A DNA stretch of 64,000 bases from Hyphomicrobiales bacterium (GTDB taxonomy: Bacteria; Pseudomonadota; Alphaproteobacteria; Rhizobiales; Rhizobiaceae), in the NCBI GenBank assembly GCA_900472395.1, contig UCHV01000025.1, positions 89,906 to 153,905 on the forward strand. The letters are read 5' to 3'. Below are positions 9,109 through 17,928 of this stretch, piece by piece (position 1 is the stretch's first letter; every line of letters starts with the position of its first letter). Below the pieces are notes generated by a model. It saw nothing but the letters and a program-made list of their open reading frames with translations. It ran no database searches and had not been told where the DNA came from. The position numbers were made by a program, and so were the translations under genes.

Positions 9109-9675
9109 ATGTTCAAGCAAATCCGTCCGGCACTGGTGATGATCATTGGTCTCACCGTCATCACCGGCCTCATCTACCCTTTTGCCATGACCGGCATCGC
9201 ACAAGCCGTGTTTCCCTCGCAGGCAAATGGCAGCCTGATCGAAAAGAACGGGCAGGTGGTCGGCTCGAGGCTGATCGGCCAGGCGTTTGCCGACGACCGG
9301 TATTTCCATGGGCGGCCGTCCGCTGCCGGCGATGGTTATAATGCCGCCTCTTCGTCTGGCTCCAACCTCGGCCCGACCAGCCAGAAGCTGATCGATCGCG
9401 TCAAGGCGGATTACGAGGTGGCTAAGGCCTCCAATCCGAATGCCGAGGTGCCTATCGACCTCGTTACGGCTTCGGGCAGCGGTCTCGATCCGCACATTTC
9501 GCCGGAAGCAGCTTATTTTCAGGTGTCGCGCGTTGCAAAGGCGCGGCAAATGGAGGAAGCGGCGGTGAAATCGTTGGTGGACCAGTTGGTTGAAGGCCGA
9601 CAGCTCGGTTTTCTGGGCGAGCCGGTAGTGAACGTGCTTGCTCTTAATATGGCGCTGGATGCCGCAAAAAGCTGA
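9109..9675 (+). CDS. kdpC: K+-transporting ATPase subunit C
   Basis: The 188-residue periplasm-facing subunit that stabilises ATP binding to KdpB. One N-terminal membrane helix (LVMIIGLTVITGLIYPF) is followed by a soluble domain with the family motifs FADDRYFHGRPSA and SGSGLDPHISPEAA. AAGGAG is well placed before the ATG. It ends the operon: the next gene is on the opposite strand, so kdpD/kdpE do not follow here. Confidence 0.96.
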   Translation: MFKQIRPALVMIIGLTVITGLIYPFAMTGIAQAVFPSQANGSLIEKNGQVVGSRLIGQAFADDRYFHGRPSAAGDGYNAASSSGSNLGPTSQKLIDRVKADYEVAKASNPNAEVPIDLVTASGSGLDPHISPEAAYFQVSRVAKARQMEEAAVKSLVDQLVEGRQLGFLGEPVVNVLALNMALDAAKS

Positions 9676-9690
9676 GTTGAGTTTTGACAA

Positions 9691-9718
9691 GGGGGCCGCC
9701 ACCGCCGGCGGCACCCTC
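9691..9718. terminator. GC-rich hairpin between convergent kdpC and the CobW-family gene
   Basis: GCCGCC (9695-9700) pairs with GGCGGC (9707-9712) over a six-base loop, and the flanking GGGG/CCCT can extend the stem with a bulge. It lies in the 51-bp gap between convergent genes. No T-tract follows on either strand, so it may be rho-dependent or simply structural. Confidence 0.4.
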
Positions 9719-9726
9719 TAAGACAA

Positions 9727-10932
9727 TCAGGCTGCGTTTCTATCCCAGGACGTAAACGGATCCGGCAGGCCGCGCCATAGCTCCGGCTGAAAATCGGCGC
9801 AGTCTACAAGGCAGGCATCGAGCTCCGCCCGAATAACCGCTTCGTCCATCGGGTCGGCTCCGATGAAGACCATCTCCTGCCGACGGTCTCCCCAGATAGG
9901 ATCCAGATAAGGCTGCATGGTTTTCAGAAAACCCGGGTCTTGCGGCCATTGAAGCTTCGGAACGGAGGACCACCAAAGTCCCATCTTCTGCGTACGCACC
10001 AACGCACCGGCCTGGCTCATTTCTCCCACATGGTGCGGGCGGGTCGCCAGCCAGAAAAAGCCCTTGGCGCGCACCACGCCCGGCCATGACCTGTCGATGA
10101 ACGCCTTGAAACGTGTGGGGTCGAAAGGCCTTTTGGCACGATAGACGAAGCTGCGAATGCCGTATTCTTCGGTCTCCGGCACATGGTCGGCGAAGCCGTT
10201 AAGCTCCTTGAACCACAGCGGATGGGTTTCTGCGTTGGCGAAATCGAAGCGCCCGGTGCCAAGTATGCTTTTCAGATCCACCTTGCCGAAATCGGTTTCG
10301 ATGAGAAGCGCGTCCGGATTGAGCGCCACAATGATCTTTCTGGCCGCGTCTCGCTCGGCCGATGTGGCCTGACTGACCTTGTTGAGGACGACCACATCGG
10401 CGAATTCGATCTGTTCCACCAGCAGGTCCACGAGTGTCCGGTTGTCGCCGTCACCGGCTGTCTCGCCGCGATCGGAAAGAAAATCGGCAGAGCCATAATC
10501 CTGCAGGAGATTGGCGGCGTCCACGACCGTGACCATCGTATCGAGACGCGCGACGTCGGAAAGGCTCAAGCCTTGCTCGTCGCGAAAGTCGAAGGTTGCC
10601 GCCACGGGCAATGGTTCGGCGATGCCTGTGGATTCGATCAGCAGATAATCGAAACGGTCCTGCTCGGCCAGTGCCCTCACTTCTTTCAGAAGATCATCGC
10701 GCAGCGTGCAACAGATGCAGCCATTGGTCATCTCGACCAATTGCTCCTGCGTGCGAGACAGGTTCGCTCCGCCCTCTCGCACCAGGGCGGCGTCAATGTT
10801 GATTTCGCTCATATCGTTGACGATCAACGCTACCCGCAGGCCGTCGCGGTTGGAAAGGATGTGGTTAAGCAATGTCGTCTTGCCCGCGCCAAGGAAGCCG
10901 GAAAGGACGGTGACTGGTAGTTTGGATTTCAT
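9727..10932 (-). CDS. CobW/YciC-family metallochaperone GTPase
   Basis: A 401-residue G3E GTPase of the CobW/ZNG1/YciC type. Walker A GFLGAGKTT is at 12-20, the metal-binding C-x-C-C (C72-I-C74-C75) is present, and ESTGIAEP and a C-terminal CobW_C region follow. Members move zinc or cobalt to target enzymes, often under zinc starvation. A perfect 13-bp palindrome of Zur-box form lies 33 bp upstream, which favours a YciC-like zinc role over cobalamin synthesis; no cobalamin genes are near. I start at ATG 10932; a GTG three codons upstream is possible. Confidence 0.88.
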   Translation of the reverse strand: MKSKLPVTVLSGFLGAGKTTLLNHILSNRDGLRVALIVNDMSEINIDAALVREGGANLSRTQEQLVEMTNGCICCTLRDDLLKEVRALAEQDRFDYLLIESTGIAEPLPVAATFDFRDEQGLSLSDVARLDTMVTVVDAANLLQDYGSADFLSDRGETAGDGDNRTLVDLLVEQIEFADVVVLNKVSQATSAERDAARKIIVALNPDALLIETDFGKVDLKSILGTGRFDFANAETHPLWFKELNGFADHVPETEEYGIRSFVYRAKRPFDPTRFKAFIDRSWPGVVRAKGFFWLATRPHHVGEMSQAGALVRTQKMGLWWSSVPKLQWPQDPGFLKTMQPYLDPIWGDRRQEMVFIGADPMDEAVIRAELDACLVDCADFQPELWRGLPDPFTSWDRNAA

Positions 10933-10964
10933 GTTTGGCACCGATATGTCGATAATGATGTTTT

Positions 10965-10977
10965 GTTATAACATAAC
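10965..10977 (-). promoter_or_regulatory. Zur-box-like palindrome
   Basis: GTTAT-AAC-ATAAC, a perfect inverted repeat in an AT-rich patch directly upstream of the CobW-family gene. It matches the core of Zur operators (GTTAT..ATAAC). Its position near the expected promoter suggests zinc-dependent repression. Confidence 0.65.
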
Positions 10978-11104
10978 GTTTTGTGCGAATGTCAAGTTGC
11001 TGCTGGTTCCGTCACGGGATGCCTGTGCCGCATGCGCGGCTAATGGACGGTTCGAGTTCGAAATTTGCGGATGCGGATCAACGGTACAAGGACCGGCGCA
11101 GCTC

Positions 11105-11281
11105 TTATGGAGCGCCGTTGGTCAGACCGGATTGATCGCCGGTCAGATAGAAATAAGCGAAGGCAGCCAGAAACGCTGCGATAACTCCAAGAATGACAAG
11201 CGCCTTTCGCACCCCTGGCGGCGTCTGGCGCGGCGGCTTGGGGACTTCTTTTTTTCGGAACTTGATGACGTTGTCGTTCAT
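11105..11281 (-). CDS. 58-residue single-helix membrane protein
   Basis: Starts MNDNVIKFRKKEVPKPPRQT, then a hydrophobic helix ALVILGVIAAFLAAFAYFYL and a short polar tail ending GAP. A GAAGAG ribosome site lies just upstream of the ATG. The short basic, proline-rich N-terminus followed by one helix resembles uncharacterised small proteins of Rhizobiales. Codon choice is GC-rich and coding-like, in contrast to the AT-rich flanks. Function unknown. Confidence 0.6.
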   Translation of the reverse strand: MNDNVIKFRKKEVPKPPRQTPPGVRKALVILGVIAAFLAAFAYFYLTGDQSGLTNGAP

Positions 11282-11621
11282 AGCTCTTCACTGCGCATGA
11301 CTTGAGATGTGCCGGTAGTCTTAGCCGACGTGATGCGGGTGCGCCACCGCGAAAAAACAATAAGTGGCTGTGAAAATTAGAGATCCCGTTTTCAACTCAT
11401 GCGAGCGCCTACAAAAGGTTGATTGTTATCTTGTGTTTCAAAAAATGGTTGTGTTTATTGCTGTCACGAGGACGCCGGTTTCGACGTCCTCTCATCGTGG
11501 CGGGAGATGCGGGGGAGGGCGCGGCCGATCTGAATCAGGTCATTTGCGCGTACAGGCGGTAGCGATCCGGGCTGCCTCAAAATGAGATTCTGAAAAATGA
11601 GGACTCGCAGAGGAATGTCTT
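11282..11621. other. 340-bp non-coding stretch before the polysaccharide cluster
   Basis: AT-rich for this genome, especially 11355-11465. The one clear structure is a hairpin GAGGACG (11468-11474) with CGTCCTC (11485-11491). No convincing gene; it should hold the promoter of the cluster that starts at 11622. Confidence 0.5.
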
Positions 11622-12980
11622 ATGCCTGAGGCCGTTATTAGGGTCGAAAATATTTCGAAATGCTATCAGATATACGAAACCCCGCGCGAAAGACTTAAGC
11701 AATTCATCGTTCCCCGACTTCGGCGCAATATAGGCCTGCGGCCGAAGGAATATTTTCGGCCTTTCTGGGCTCTACGGGATATCTCCTTCGAGGTTGCACG
11801 AGGCGAAACGGTCGGTCTGATCGGTAGCAACGGAAGCGGCAAGTCGACCCTGCTGCAGATAATATGCGGTACGCTTAACCCTACAGGGGGCGACGTGGCC
11901 ACTGCGGGCCGTATTTCAGCACTTCTGGAGCTTGGCTCCGGTTTCAACCCGGAATTCACCGGGCGCGAAAACATCTATCTGAACGCCAAGATACTGGGCA
12001 TCGGTCGGGAAGAAACGGATCAGCGTTTCGACGACATCGCTGCATTTGCGGATATCGGCGATTTTCTTGACCAGCCGATCAAGAGTTATTCAAGCGGTAT
12101 GGCGGTTCGCCTCGCTTTTGCCGTTCAGGCGATGGTTGAGCCGCAAATCCTCGTCGTGGACGAGGCGCTTTCGGTTGGCGACGAGCGATTTCAAAGGAAA
12201 TGTTTCGCGCGTATCGAACAGCTCAAGGCGAACGGTACGTCCATCCTGTTCGTTTCCCATTCCGCATCCACGGTTGTCGATCTATGCGATCGGGCACTGC
12301 TCCTTCATCAGGGCAATCTCATCGCCGATGCGCCACCAAAACTCGCCGTTGGTTATTATCAGAAACTCCTCTACGCGCCCGATGCAATGAAGGGCGAAGT
12401 TCTGGCATCGATCAGAAAAGGCGAGGAGGACTGGCTACCCGTCGGCGACACGGCTGATGAACCTCTCATCGATGACGAGGCTTACAGGGAGCTTTTCGCG
12501 GAAGGGTACGATCCCGCTCTGGTGCCCGCCAGTACCATAACCTACGAGCCGAAAGGCGCTGAAATCTCCACGATCGAGATCTTATCCCTGCAAGGCGAGC
12601 GTCTCAATCTTCTGCATCGGGGAAAGCGGTATCGTTACTGTTATGTCGTCGATTTTCAGCAGCCGGCGGCAAATGTCCGCTTTGGCATGTTGTTCAAGAC
12701 GCTGAACGGCACGGAGATTGCCGGTGCCCATACCGCAAATCGAATAGCGGCAGGTTTTCAATCTGTTTCCCCCGGGCAGCGGATGCGGATCGAATTCGAG
12801 TTCGATTGCAGGCTCAATCCCGGTGTCTATTTCACCAATGCGGGCGTGACCGGCAGCATCGATGGCCGGGAGGACCAGCTACACCGGATACTCGACGCCG
12901 CCATGTTCCGCGTGATGCCGGACCAGACCAATCTGGCGACTTCCATTGTTGACCTCAACTGTGTTCCCAAACTGAGCTGA
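11622..12980 (+). CDS. Wzt-type polysaccharide ABC transporter ATPase with C-terminal sugar-recognition domain
   Basis: A 452-residue cytoplasmic ATPase for export of a lipid-linked polysaccharide (O-antigen or similar). Residues 1-250 are the nucleotide-binding domain: Walker A around 68-76 (GSNGSGKST), signature YSSGM at 156-160, Walker B ILVVDE at 176-181. The CYQIYETPRERLKQFI start is typical of Wzt/KpsT/TagH. Residues ~310-450 look like the beta-rich Wzt C-terminal domain that reads the chain end in O9a-type systems. The partner permease (Wzm) is not adjacent or anywhere in the window. The next gene starts 4 bp after its stop, so they form one transcript. Confidence 0.9.
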   Translation: MPEAVIRVENISKCYQIYETPRERLKQFIVPRLRRNIGLRPKEYFRPFWALRDISFEVARGETVGLIGSNGSGKSTLLQIICGTLNPTGGDVATAGRISALLELGSGFNPEFTGRENIYLNAKILGIGREETDQRFDDIAAFADIGDFLDQPIKSYSSGMAVRLAFAVQAMVEPQILVVDEALSVGDERFQRKCFARIEQLKANGTSILFVSHSASTVVDLCDRALLLHQGNLIADAPPKLAVGYYQKLLYAPDAMKGEVLASIRKGEEDWLPVGDTADEPLIDDEAYRELFAEGYDPALVPASTITYEPKGAEISTIEILSLQGERLNLLHRGKRYRYCYVVDFQQPAANVRFGMLFKTLNGTEIAGAHTANRIAAGFQSVSPGQRMRIEFEFDCRLNPGVYFTNAGVTGSIDGREDQLHRILDAAMFRVMPDQTNLATSIVDLNCVPKLS

Positions 12981-12984
12981 CGTG

Positions 12985-15900
12985 ATGAAAAATCGAATTT
13001 TCATGGTTCTCGGAATGCACCGCAGCGGCACCAGCCTCGTGACGAGCGCGCTGCAGACCGTTGGCATCGGGCTTGGCTCAAGCCTTTATCCTGCCGGGCC
13101 GGATAATCCAAAGGGTTTCTGGGAGGATCGCGATTGCCTGGAAATCAGTGAGGCTTTGCTGGTTCTCGTCGGCTCGGCATACGATCAGCCCGGATTTGCC
13201 TGGACCGAGTTTCCATCGACGGAAGCTTTCGAAAAGCTGAAATCGCAAGCCATAGACGTAGTGGGACGAAAGCTTCGCGAAAACGGTGGCACCTGGGGCT
13301 TCAAGGATCCGCGCGCCTGCCGGTTCATTGCGTTTTGGCAGGAGGTTTTCCGCGTTCTCGATGCGGACGCATTTTACATTCTGGCAATCCGTAATCCAAA
13401 AAGTGTTGCCCAGTCCCTGGAGGCGCGCAACGCGATCCCTCGCGAGCAATCATATGTCCTCTGGCTTCAGCATGTCGTGCCGGCAGTGGAGCAAACCATC
13501 GGTCAAAAACGTCTCGCTGTCGATTATGACAGGTTCATCGAAAAGCCGATCGTGCAGCTGCAACGATTGGCAGCTTCGATTGGCGCTGACCTGACGGAGG
13601 ATGACTACGAAAGTTTCCAGCGTTTCTGTGACGAGGATGTCGATGGAGAGCTGAGGCACTCGGAGTTTACCAGGGAGGATGTGCTGACCGACCCCGGCGC
13701 ACCGGCTTTGGTCTGGCCTCTCTACGAATTGCTTCGTGAGGCAAGCGCAGACGAGATCGATTTGGACGGCGTGGCATTTTCCCGGCGCTTCAAGGCACTG
13801 AAGAAAAAAATCGCCGAGGTTCTTCCGCTCATGAATTATTCCAATGCGCTGGAACGCGACCGCCGCGAGCTTTGGAGAAAATCGGAAGCTTTGGAAAAGG
13901 CGTTCGATGGCGAGGCTTCACGGTCAGATAAAGTTGCCGCAGAAAACGAAAAAGAGCTCGGCGAGCTCCGTGTCTCGCTGGGCTCGGCGCTTGAAAAGAT
14001 TGAACATTATCGAGAACATCAGACGTATCTGGAAACGACCCTCAGGGATCGGCAGGATCAGTGGGATGCGTTTGAACGTGACCAGCATGCGCCGCTGGTC
14101 AACAAATATCGGGACCTCGAAAAGGTCTCGCAGAAAGACAGCGAGAAGATCGCAGAACTTCATGCCTTGCTGAGCAAGGCCAGCAAGGACGCTGCCAAGT
14201 ATCTGGCACGCTGCAAGACCTTGGCGCGGACTGCAAAAGAGGCGCGCAGCGCAGAGGCCGACCGATCCGAAGCCATGTTTGCCAAGCTGGCCGCGGCCGA
14301 AAATCGGCTGTTGAAGGAGAAGGAAGCCGCCACGGGTCTGCGCGGTTCGATTCAAAAATCCTATGTTCAGATAGAAGCACATAGTCGGGAAAATGGTGCG
14401 CTGGCTGCGATCAAGCTGGCGCTGGAGCAGCGGGAAAAAGACCTGGAAAGGGAAATCGCGCAAATCCTTTCCAGTCGCTCATGGACGGTAACAAAACCGC
14501 TGCGCCTGATAAACAGGCTGATTTCCAAGGCCATTCGTTTCCTCATTGGTTGCGTGGAACGCGTACTCCATTTCATGTGGCGTGGCGTCCCCGGGCGGGC
14601 CGACCGCAAGACGCGTTTTAAGGCGAAGCTTTTTTCGGCTTTTCCCTCCGTGTTCGGTTGGTCGCGCGCATATCGCAACTGGCGCCTGATGGAGGCGTCG
14701 AACTTGCTTGCGGCTCCTGTCTCGCAATGGGACGCACCGGCGCAAGCATCTGATGTTTATGTGCCCATGACCCGGATAGGCCCGCCCCAGGATGTCAGTA
14801 CGCGCCTGATTGCGTTTTATCTGCCGCAATTCCACGCGATTGCCGAAAATGACGAATGGTGGGGGAAGGGCTTTACGGAATGGACCAACGTCAAGCCGGC
14901 GAGGCCCCAGTTCAAAGGGCATTACCAGCCGCACGTGCCCGACGAGCTGGGCTACTATAACCTGGTGAGCAGCGACACCATGCGCCGCCAGATCGAGCTT
15001 GCGAAACTCTACGGCTTCGGAGGCTTTTGTTTCTATTATTACTGGTTCGGTGGAACCCGCCTTCTCGAAAGGCCCATCGAGCGCTTTCTCGCGGATGAAA
15101 CGCTCGATTTTCCCTTTTGCCTATGCTGGGCCAACGAAAACTGGAGCCGCCGGTGGGATGGGAAGGAAAGCGAGATTCTCATTGCGCAGCAGCATTCGGA
15201 AGAAGACGATCTTCGGCTCGCGCAAGACCTCGCGCGATATGTGAAAGATCCGCGCTATATTCGCGTGAATGGGAAACCGCTCATCGTCGTTTATCGGCCG
15301 AACCTGCTGCCATCCGCCAAGGCGACGAGTGATCGCTGGCGGGACTGGTTCCGCAGCAATGGATGCGGTGAGATTTACCTCGCTTACACGCAATCCTTCG
15401 AAACGGAAGACCCGGAAGTTTACGGGTTCGATGCCGCCATCGAATTTCCGCCCAACAATTCGGCGCCGCCCAACATCACCGATCAGGTTGAAAGCCCTCT
15501 GCCGAATTTCCAGGGTACCGTTTACGATTGGTCCGTTTTCGTTAAACGGTCGGAAAGCTACACGGATCCCGGCTACAAGATTTATCGCAGTGTGTGCCCT
15601 TCGTGGGATAACACCGCGAGACGGAAAAACCAGGCGACGATCTTCCTGAACAGTGAGCCGGCGGCCTATGAAAAATGGCTGAAAAATGCGGTTGCGAACA
15701 CGGCTGGAAATGCTGCGTCGAAGGATGAGCAGATCGTTTTCGTCAACGCCTGGAACGAGTGGGCGGAAGGCGCCCATGTGGAGCCCGACAGGCATTACGG
15801 CTATGCGTGGCTCGAGGCCAGCCGCCGGGCGATTTCGCAGGAGCCGCCGGGGCCGTTGAGGCACAGGTTGGCGATCGTTACCCATGACGCGCATCCTCAT

Positions 15901-17790
15901 GGCGCGCAATTTCTGGCGCTTGGGCTCGTGCGCAGTTTTGCACTGGACATGAAATTCGATGTGCACACGGTCTTTCTGCAGGATGGCAGGCTCATCGGGG
16001 ATTTCGCTCGTTATTCCACCGTCCATGCCGTCACGGCGGAAGACGATCCTGCCGAGCGGCTAAGCGGCATCGCCAAAGCATTAAGGCGCGCCGGCGTCAG
16101 ACATGCTTTGGTAAACACCACGGCGTCCGGCCATTTTGTCGAATATCTTGCACGCGAGGGGATAACCTGCGTCACCCTCGTTCACGAGTTGCCGGGTGTG
16201 ATCGAAGCCCATGGTCTCCAGAGTTCGGCCCTTGCTGTTGCCCAACATGCAGACAAGATCGTCTTTCCCGCCGAGCGGGTTGCCAGCGGCTTCGAGCGGT
16301 TTGCGAAGGTTCCGGCTGAAAAGTCCGTTATCCGGCCACAAGGCGTCTGGCGTCGCAATTCCTATAGAACCGAAAAGGACACCATCCGCCGCAAGGTTCG
16401 CAAGGAACTGAACGCTGCCGACAATGCACCGATGGTCCTGTCGGTGGGGTATGGCGACTACCGCAAGGCACCGGATATTTTCGCGCGTGTGGGGCTTCAG
16501 ATCCTGCAACGCTTTCCCGATGTCGTATTGGTCTGGATCGGGCATTGGGAACCGGGGATGCAGGAAGAGGTCGCCGACATCGTCGGTGAGCGTGCGCCTT
16601 CCTTCCATTTCCTCGGCTATAACCCCGATACCGCACGCTATCATGTGGCAGCGGACGTCTACGCATTGACCTCCCGAGAGGACCCGTTTCCGAATGTGGT
16701 GCTTGAATCCTTCGATGCTGCGGTGCCGGTGGTCGCTTTTGCAGAGACCGGCGGCGCTGCCGATCTGGTATCGGAAGTTGGCGGTCGTGTGGTTGCCAAG
16801 GATGATGAACAGGCATTCGCAGCGGCTGTAATCGAACTGATCGGTCAGCCTTCGCTCGCAGCCGGTCTGGGCAAAGCCGGAGCCCGCTGCGTCGACGACC
16901 GGTTCGCGTTTCGGGAATATGTCTTCGACCTTTGCGACCTGATGGGGATTCAGATCCCGCGCGTGTCCGTGGTCGTACCGAATTTCAACTATCAAAACTT
17001 CATAAGGGACCGTCTGGACACCATCATCGACCAGACGGTGCCGATATTCGAGTTGATTGTGCTGGATGATGCGTCGACGGACGATAGTCTGCGGGTTATC
17101 CAGGCGTGGATGAAGGAGCGGCAATTCGAATGCCGCCTCGTCGTGAACGACAAGAACTCCGGCAGTGTCTTTTCACAATGGAAGCGCGGGTATGAGTTCG
17201 CCAAGGGCGATTATCTCTGGATCGCGGAAGCCGACGATCTGAGCAGGGCGGAATTTCTGGATGGCGTTCTGGCGACCCTCGAACGCGATAGCGATGTGGC
17301 GCTGAGCTATTGCGACAGCCAGCAGATCGATTCCGGCGGCCGAATGCTGGCCACCAACTACAAGGATTACCTGAAGGCTCTCTCGGTCGACCGTTGGGAT
17401 GTGCCGTTTACCACGGCCGGTAAAAGCGAGGTCGAGAACTATCTGTTCCTCAAGAACACGATCCCCAATGTCAGCGCGGTTCTCTTCCGCCGTTCGGCAA
17501 TCCATCGAGTGTTCGAGACCCATGCCGAACGTATCCGGGAGTTCAAGATCGCAGGTGACTGGCTGGTATATGCGCTTGTCCTGAAGTCGGGAAAAATCAG
17601 CTTTACCCCCCGTTCCGCCAATCTGCACAGGCGGCATGACCAAAGCGTAGTCGGCTCCAACAGGCGCAGCCGGATTCTGGAGGAGATCGCCGGCGTCCAG
17701 ACCATCATCCACAAGGAGTTCGATCTGAACGAAGAGCGCAGATCGCGAGCGGCGCAATATCTCGATGGACTGAAACGACAGTTGGCTTGA
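12985..17790 (+). CDS. giant 1601-residue multi-domain protein: sulfotransferase-like, coiled coil, WbsX-like, GT4 and GT2
   Basis: Five parts can be read in order. Residues 1-270 resemble a sulfotransferase-family P-loop domain (FMVLGMHRSGTS, then GFWEDRD). Residues ~270-500 are charged, heptad-like and predicted coiled coil. Residues ~600-950 match the WbsX family (RLIAFYLPQFH, WWGKGFTEW, CWANENWSRRWDG, NAWNEWAEGAH). Residues ~960-1320 form a GT4-type glycosyltransferase (REDPFPNVVLESFD, ETGG). Residues ~1325-1601 form a GT2 domain (VSVVVPNFNY, DDASTDDS, AEADD). It likely builds or terminates a surface polysaccharide exported by the preceding ABC ATPase. A GTG lies just before the chosen ATG. 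Donor and acceptor sugars cannot be told. Confidence 0.85.
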   Translation: MKNRIFMVLGMHRSGTSLVTSALQTVGIGLGSSLYPAGPDNPKGFWEDRDCLEISEALLVLVGSAYDQPGFAWTEFPSTEAFEKLKSQAIDVVGRKLRENGGTWGFKDPRACRFIAFWQEVFRVLDADAFYILAIRNPKSVAQSLEARNAIPREQSYVLWLQHVVPAVEQTIGQKRLAVDYDRFIEKPIVQLQRLAASIGADLTEDDYESFQRFCDEDVDGELRHSEFTREDVLTDPGAPALVWPLYELLREASADEIDLDGVAFSRRFKALKKKIAEVLPLMNYSNALERDRRELWRKSEALEKAFDGEASRSDKVAAENEKELGELRVSLGSALEKIEHYREHQTYLETTLRDRQDQWDAFERDQHAPLVNKYRDLEKVSQKDSEKIAELHALLSKASKDAAKYLARCKTLARTAKEARSAEADRSEAMFAKLAAAENRLLKEKEAATGLRGSIQKSYVQIEAHSRENGALAAIKLALEQREKDLEREIAQILSSRSWTVTKPLRLINRLISKAIRFLIGCVERVLHFMWRGVPGRADRKTRFKAKLFSAFPSVFGWSRAYRNWRLMEASNLLAAPVSQWDAPAQASDVYVPMTRIGPPQDVSTRLIAFYLPQFHAIAENDEWWGKGFTEWTNVKPARPQFKGHYQPHVPDELGYYNLVSSDTMRRQIELAKLYGFGGFCFYYYWFGGTRLLERPIERFLADETLDFPFCLCWANENWSRRWDGKESEILIAQQHSEEDDLRLAQDLARYVKDPRYIRVNGKPLIVVYRPNLLPSAKATSDRWRDWFRSNGCGEIYLAYTQSFETEDPEVYGFDAAIEFPPNNSAPPNITDQVESPLPNFQGTVYDWSVFVKRSESYTDPGYKIYRSVCPSWDNTARRKNQATIFLNSEPAAYEKWLKNAVANTAGNAASKDEQIVFVNAWNEWAEGAHVEPDRHYGYAWLEASRRAISQEPPGPLRHRLAIVTHDAHPHGAQFLALGLVRSFALDMKFDVHTVFLQDGRLIGDFARYSTVHAVTAEDDPAERLSGIAKALRRAGVRHALVNTTASGHFVEYLAREGITCVTLVHELPGVIEAHGLQSSALAVAQHADKIVFPAERVASGFERFAKVPAEKSVIRPQGVWRRNSYRTEKDTIRRKVRKELNAADNAPMVLSVGYGDYRKAPDIFARVGLQILQRFPDVVLVWIGHWEPGMQEEVADIVGERAPSFHFLGYNPDTARYHVAADVYALTSREDPFPNVVLESFDAAVPVVAFAETGGAADLVSEVGGRVVAKDDEQAFAAAVIELIGQPSLAAGLGKAGARCVDDRFAFREYVFDLCDLMGIQIPRVSVVVPNFNYQNFIRDRLDTIIDQTVPIFELIVLDDASTDDSLRVIQAWMKERQFECRLVVNDKNSGSVFSQWKRGYEFAKGDYLWIAEADDLSRAEFLDGVLATLERDSDVALSYCDSQQIDSGGRMLATNYKDYLKALSVDRWDVPFTTAGKSEVENYLFLKNTIPNVSAVLFRRSAIHRVFETHAERIREFKIAGDWLVYALVLKSGKISFTPRSANLHRRHDQSVVGSNRRSRILEEIAGVQTIIHKEFDLNEERRSRAAQYLDGLKRQLA

Positions 17791-17928
17791 GCGGCACCGG
17801 CTGGAGAGCGGTGGCGCGGGGGGCATGGCCATGCCGCGTAGAGGCGAGGTAGGCGACAATGCTTGGAGGGGCGCCGCCGGCTTCATCACCAACCGATCGG
17901 TGGCTGGACGGCAGGGGAGGGAGCATCG

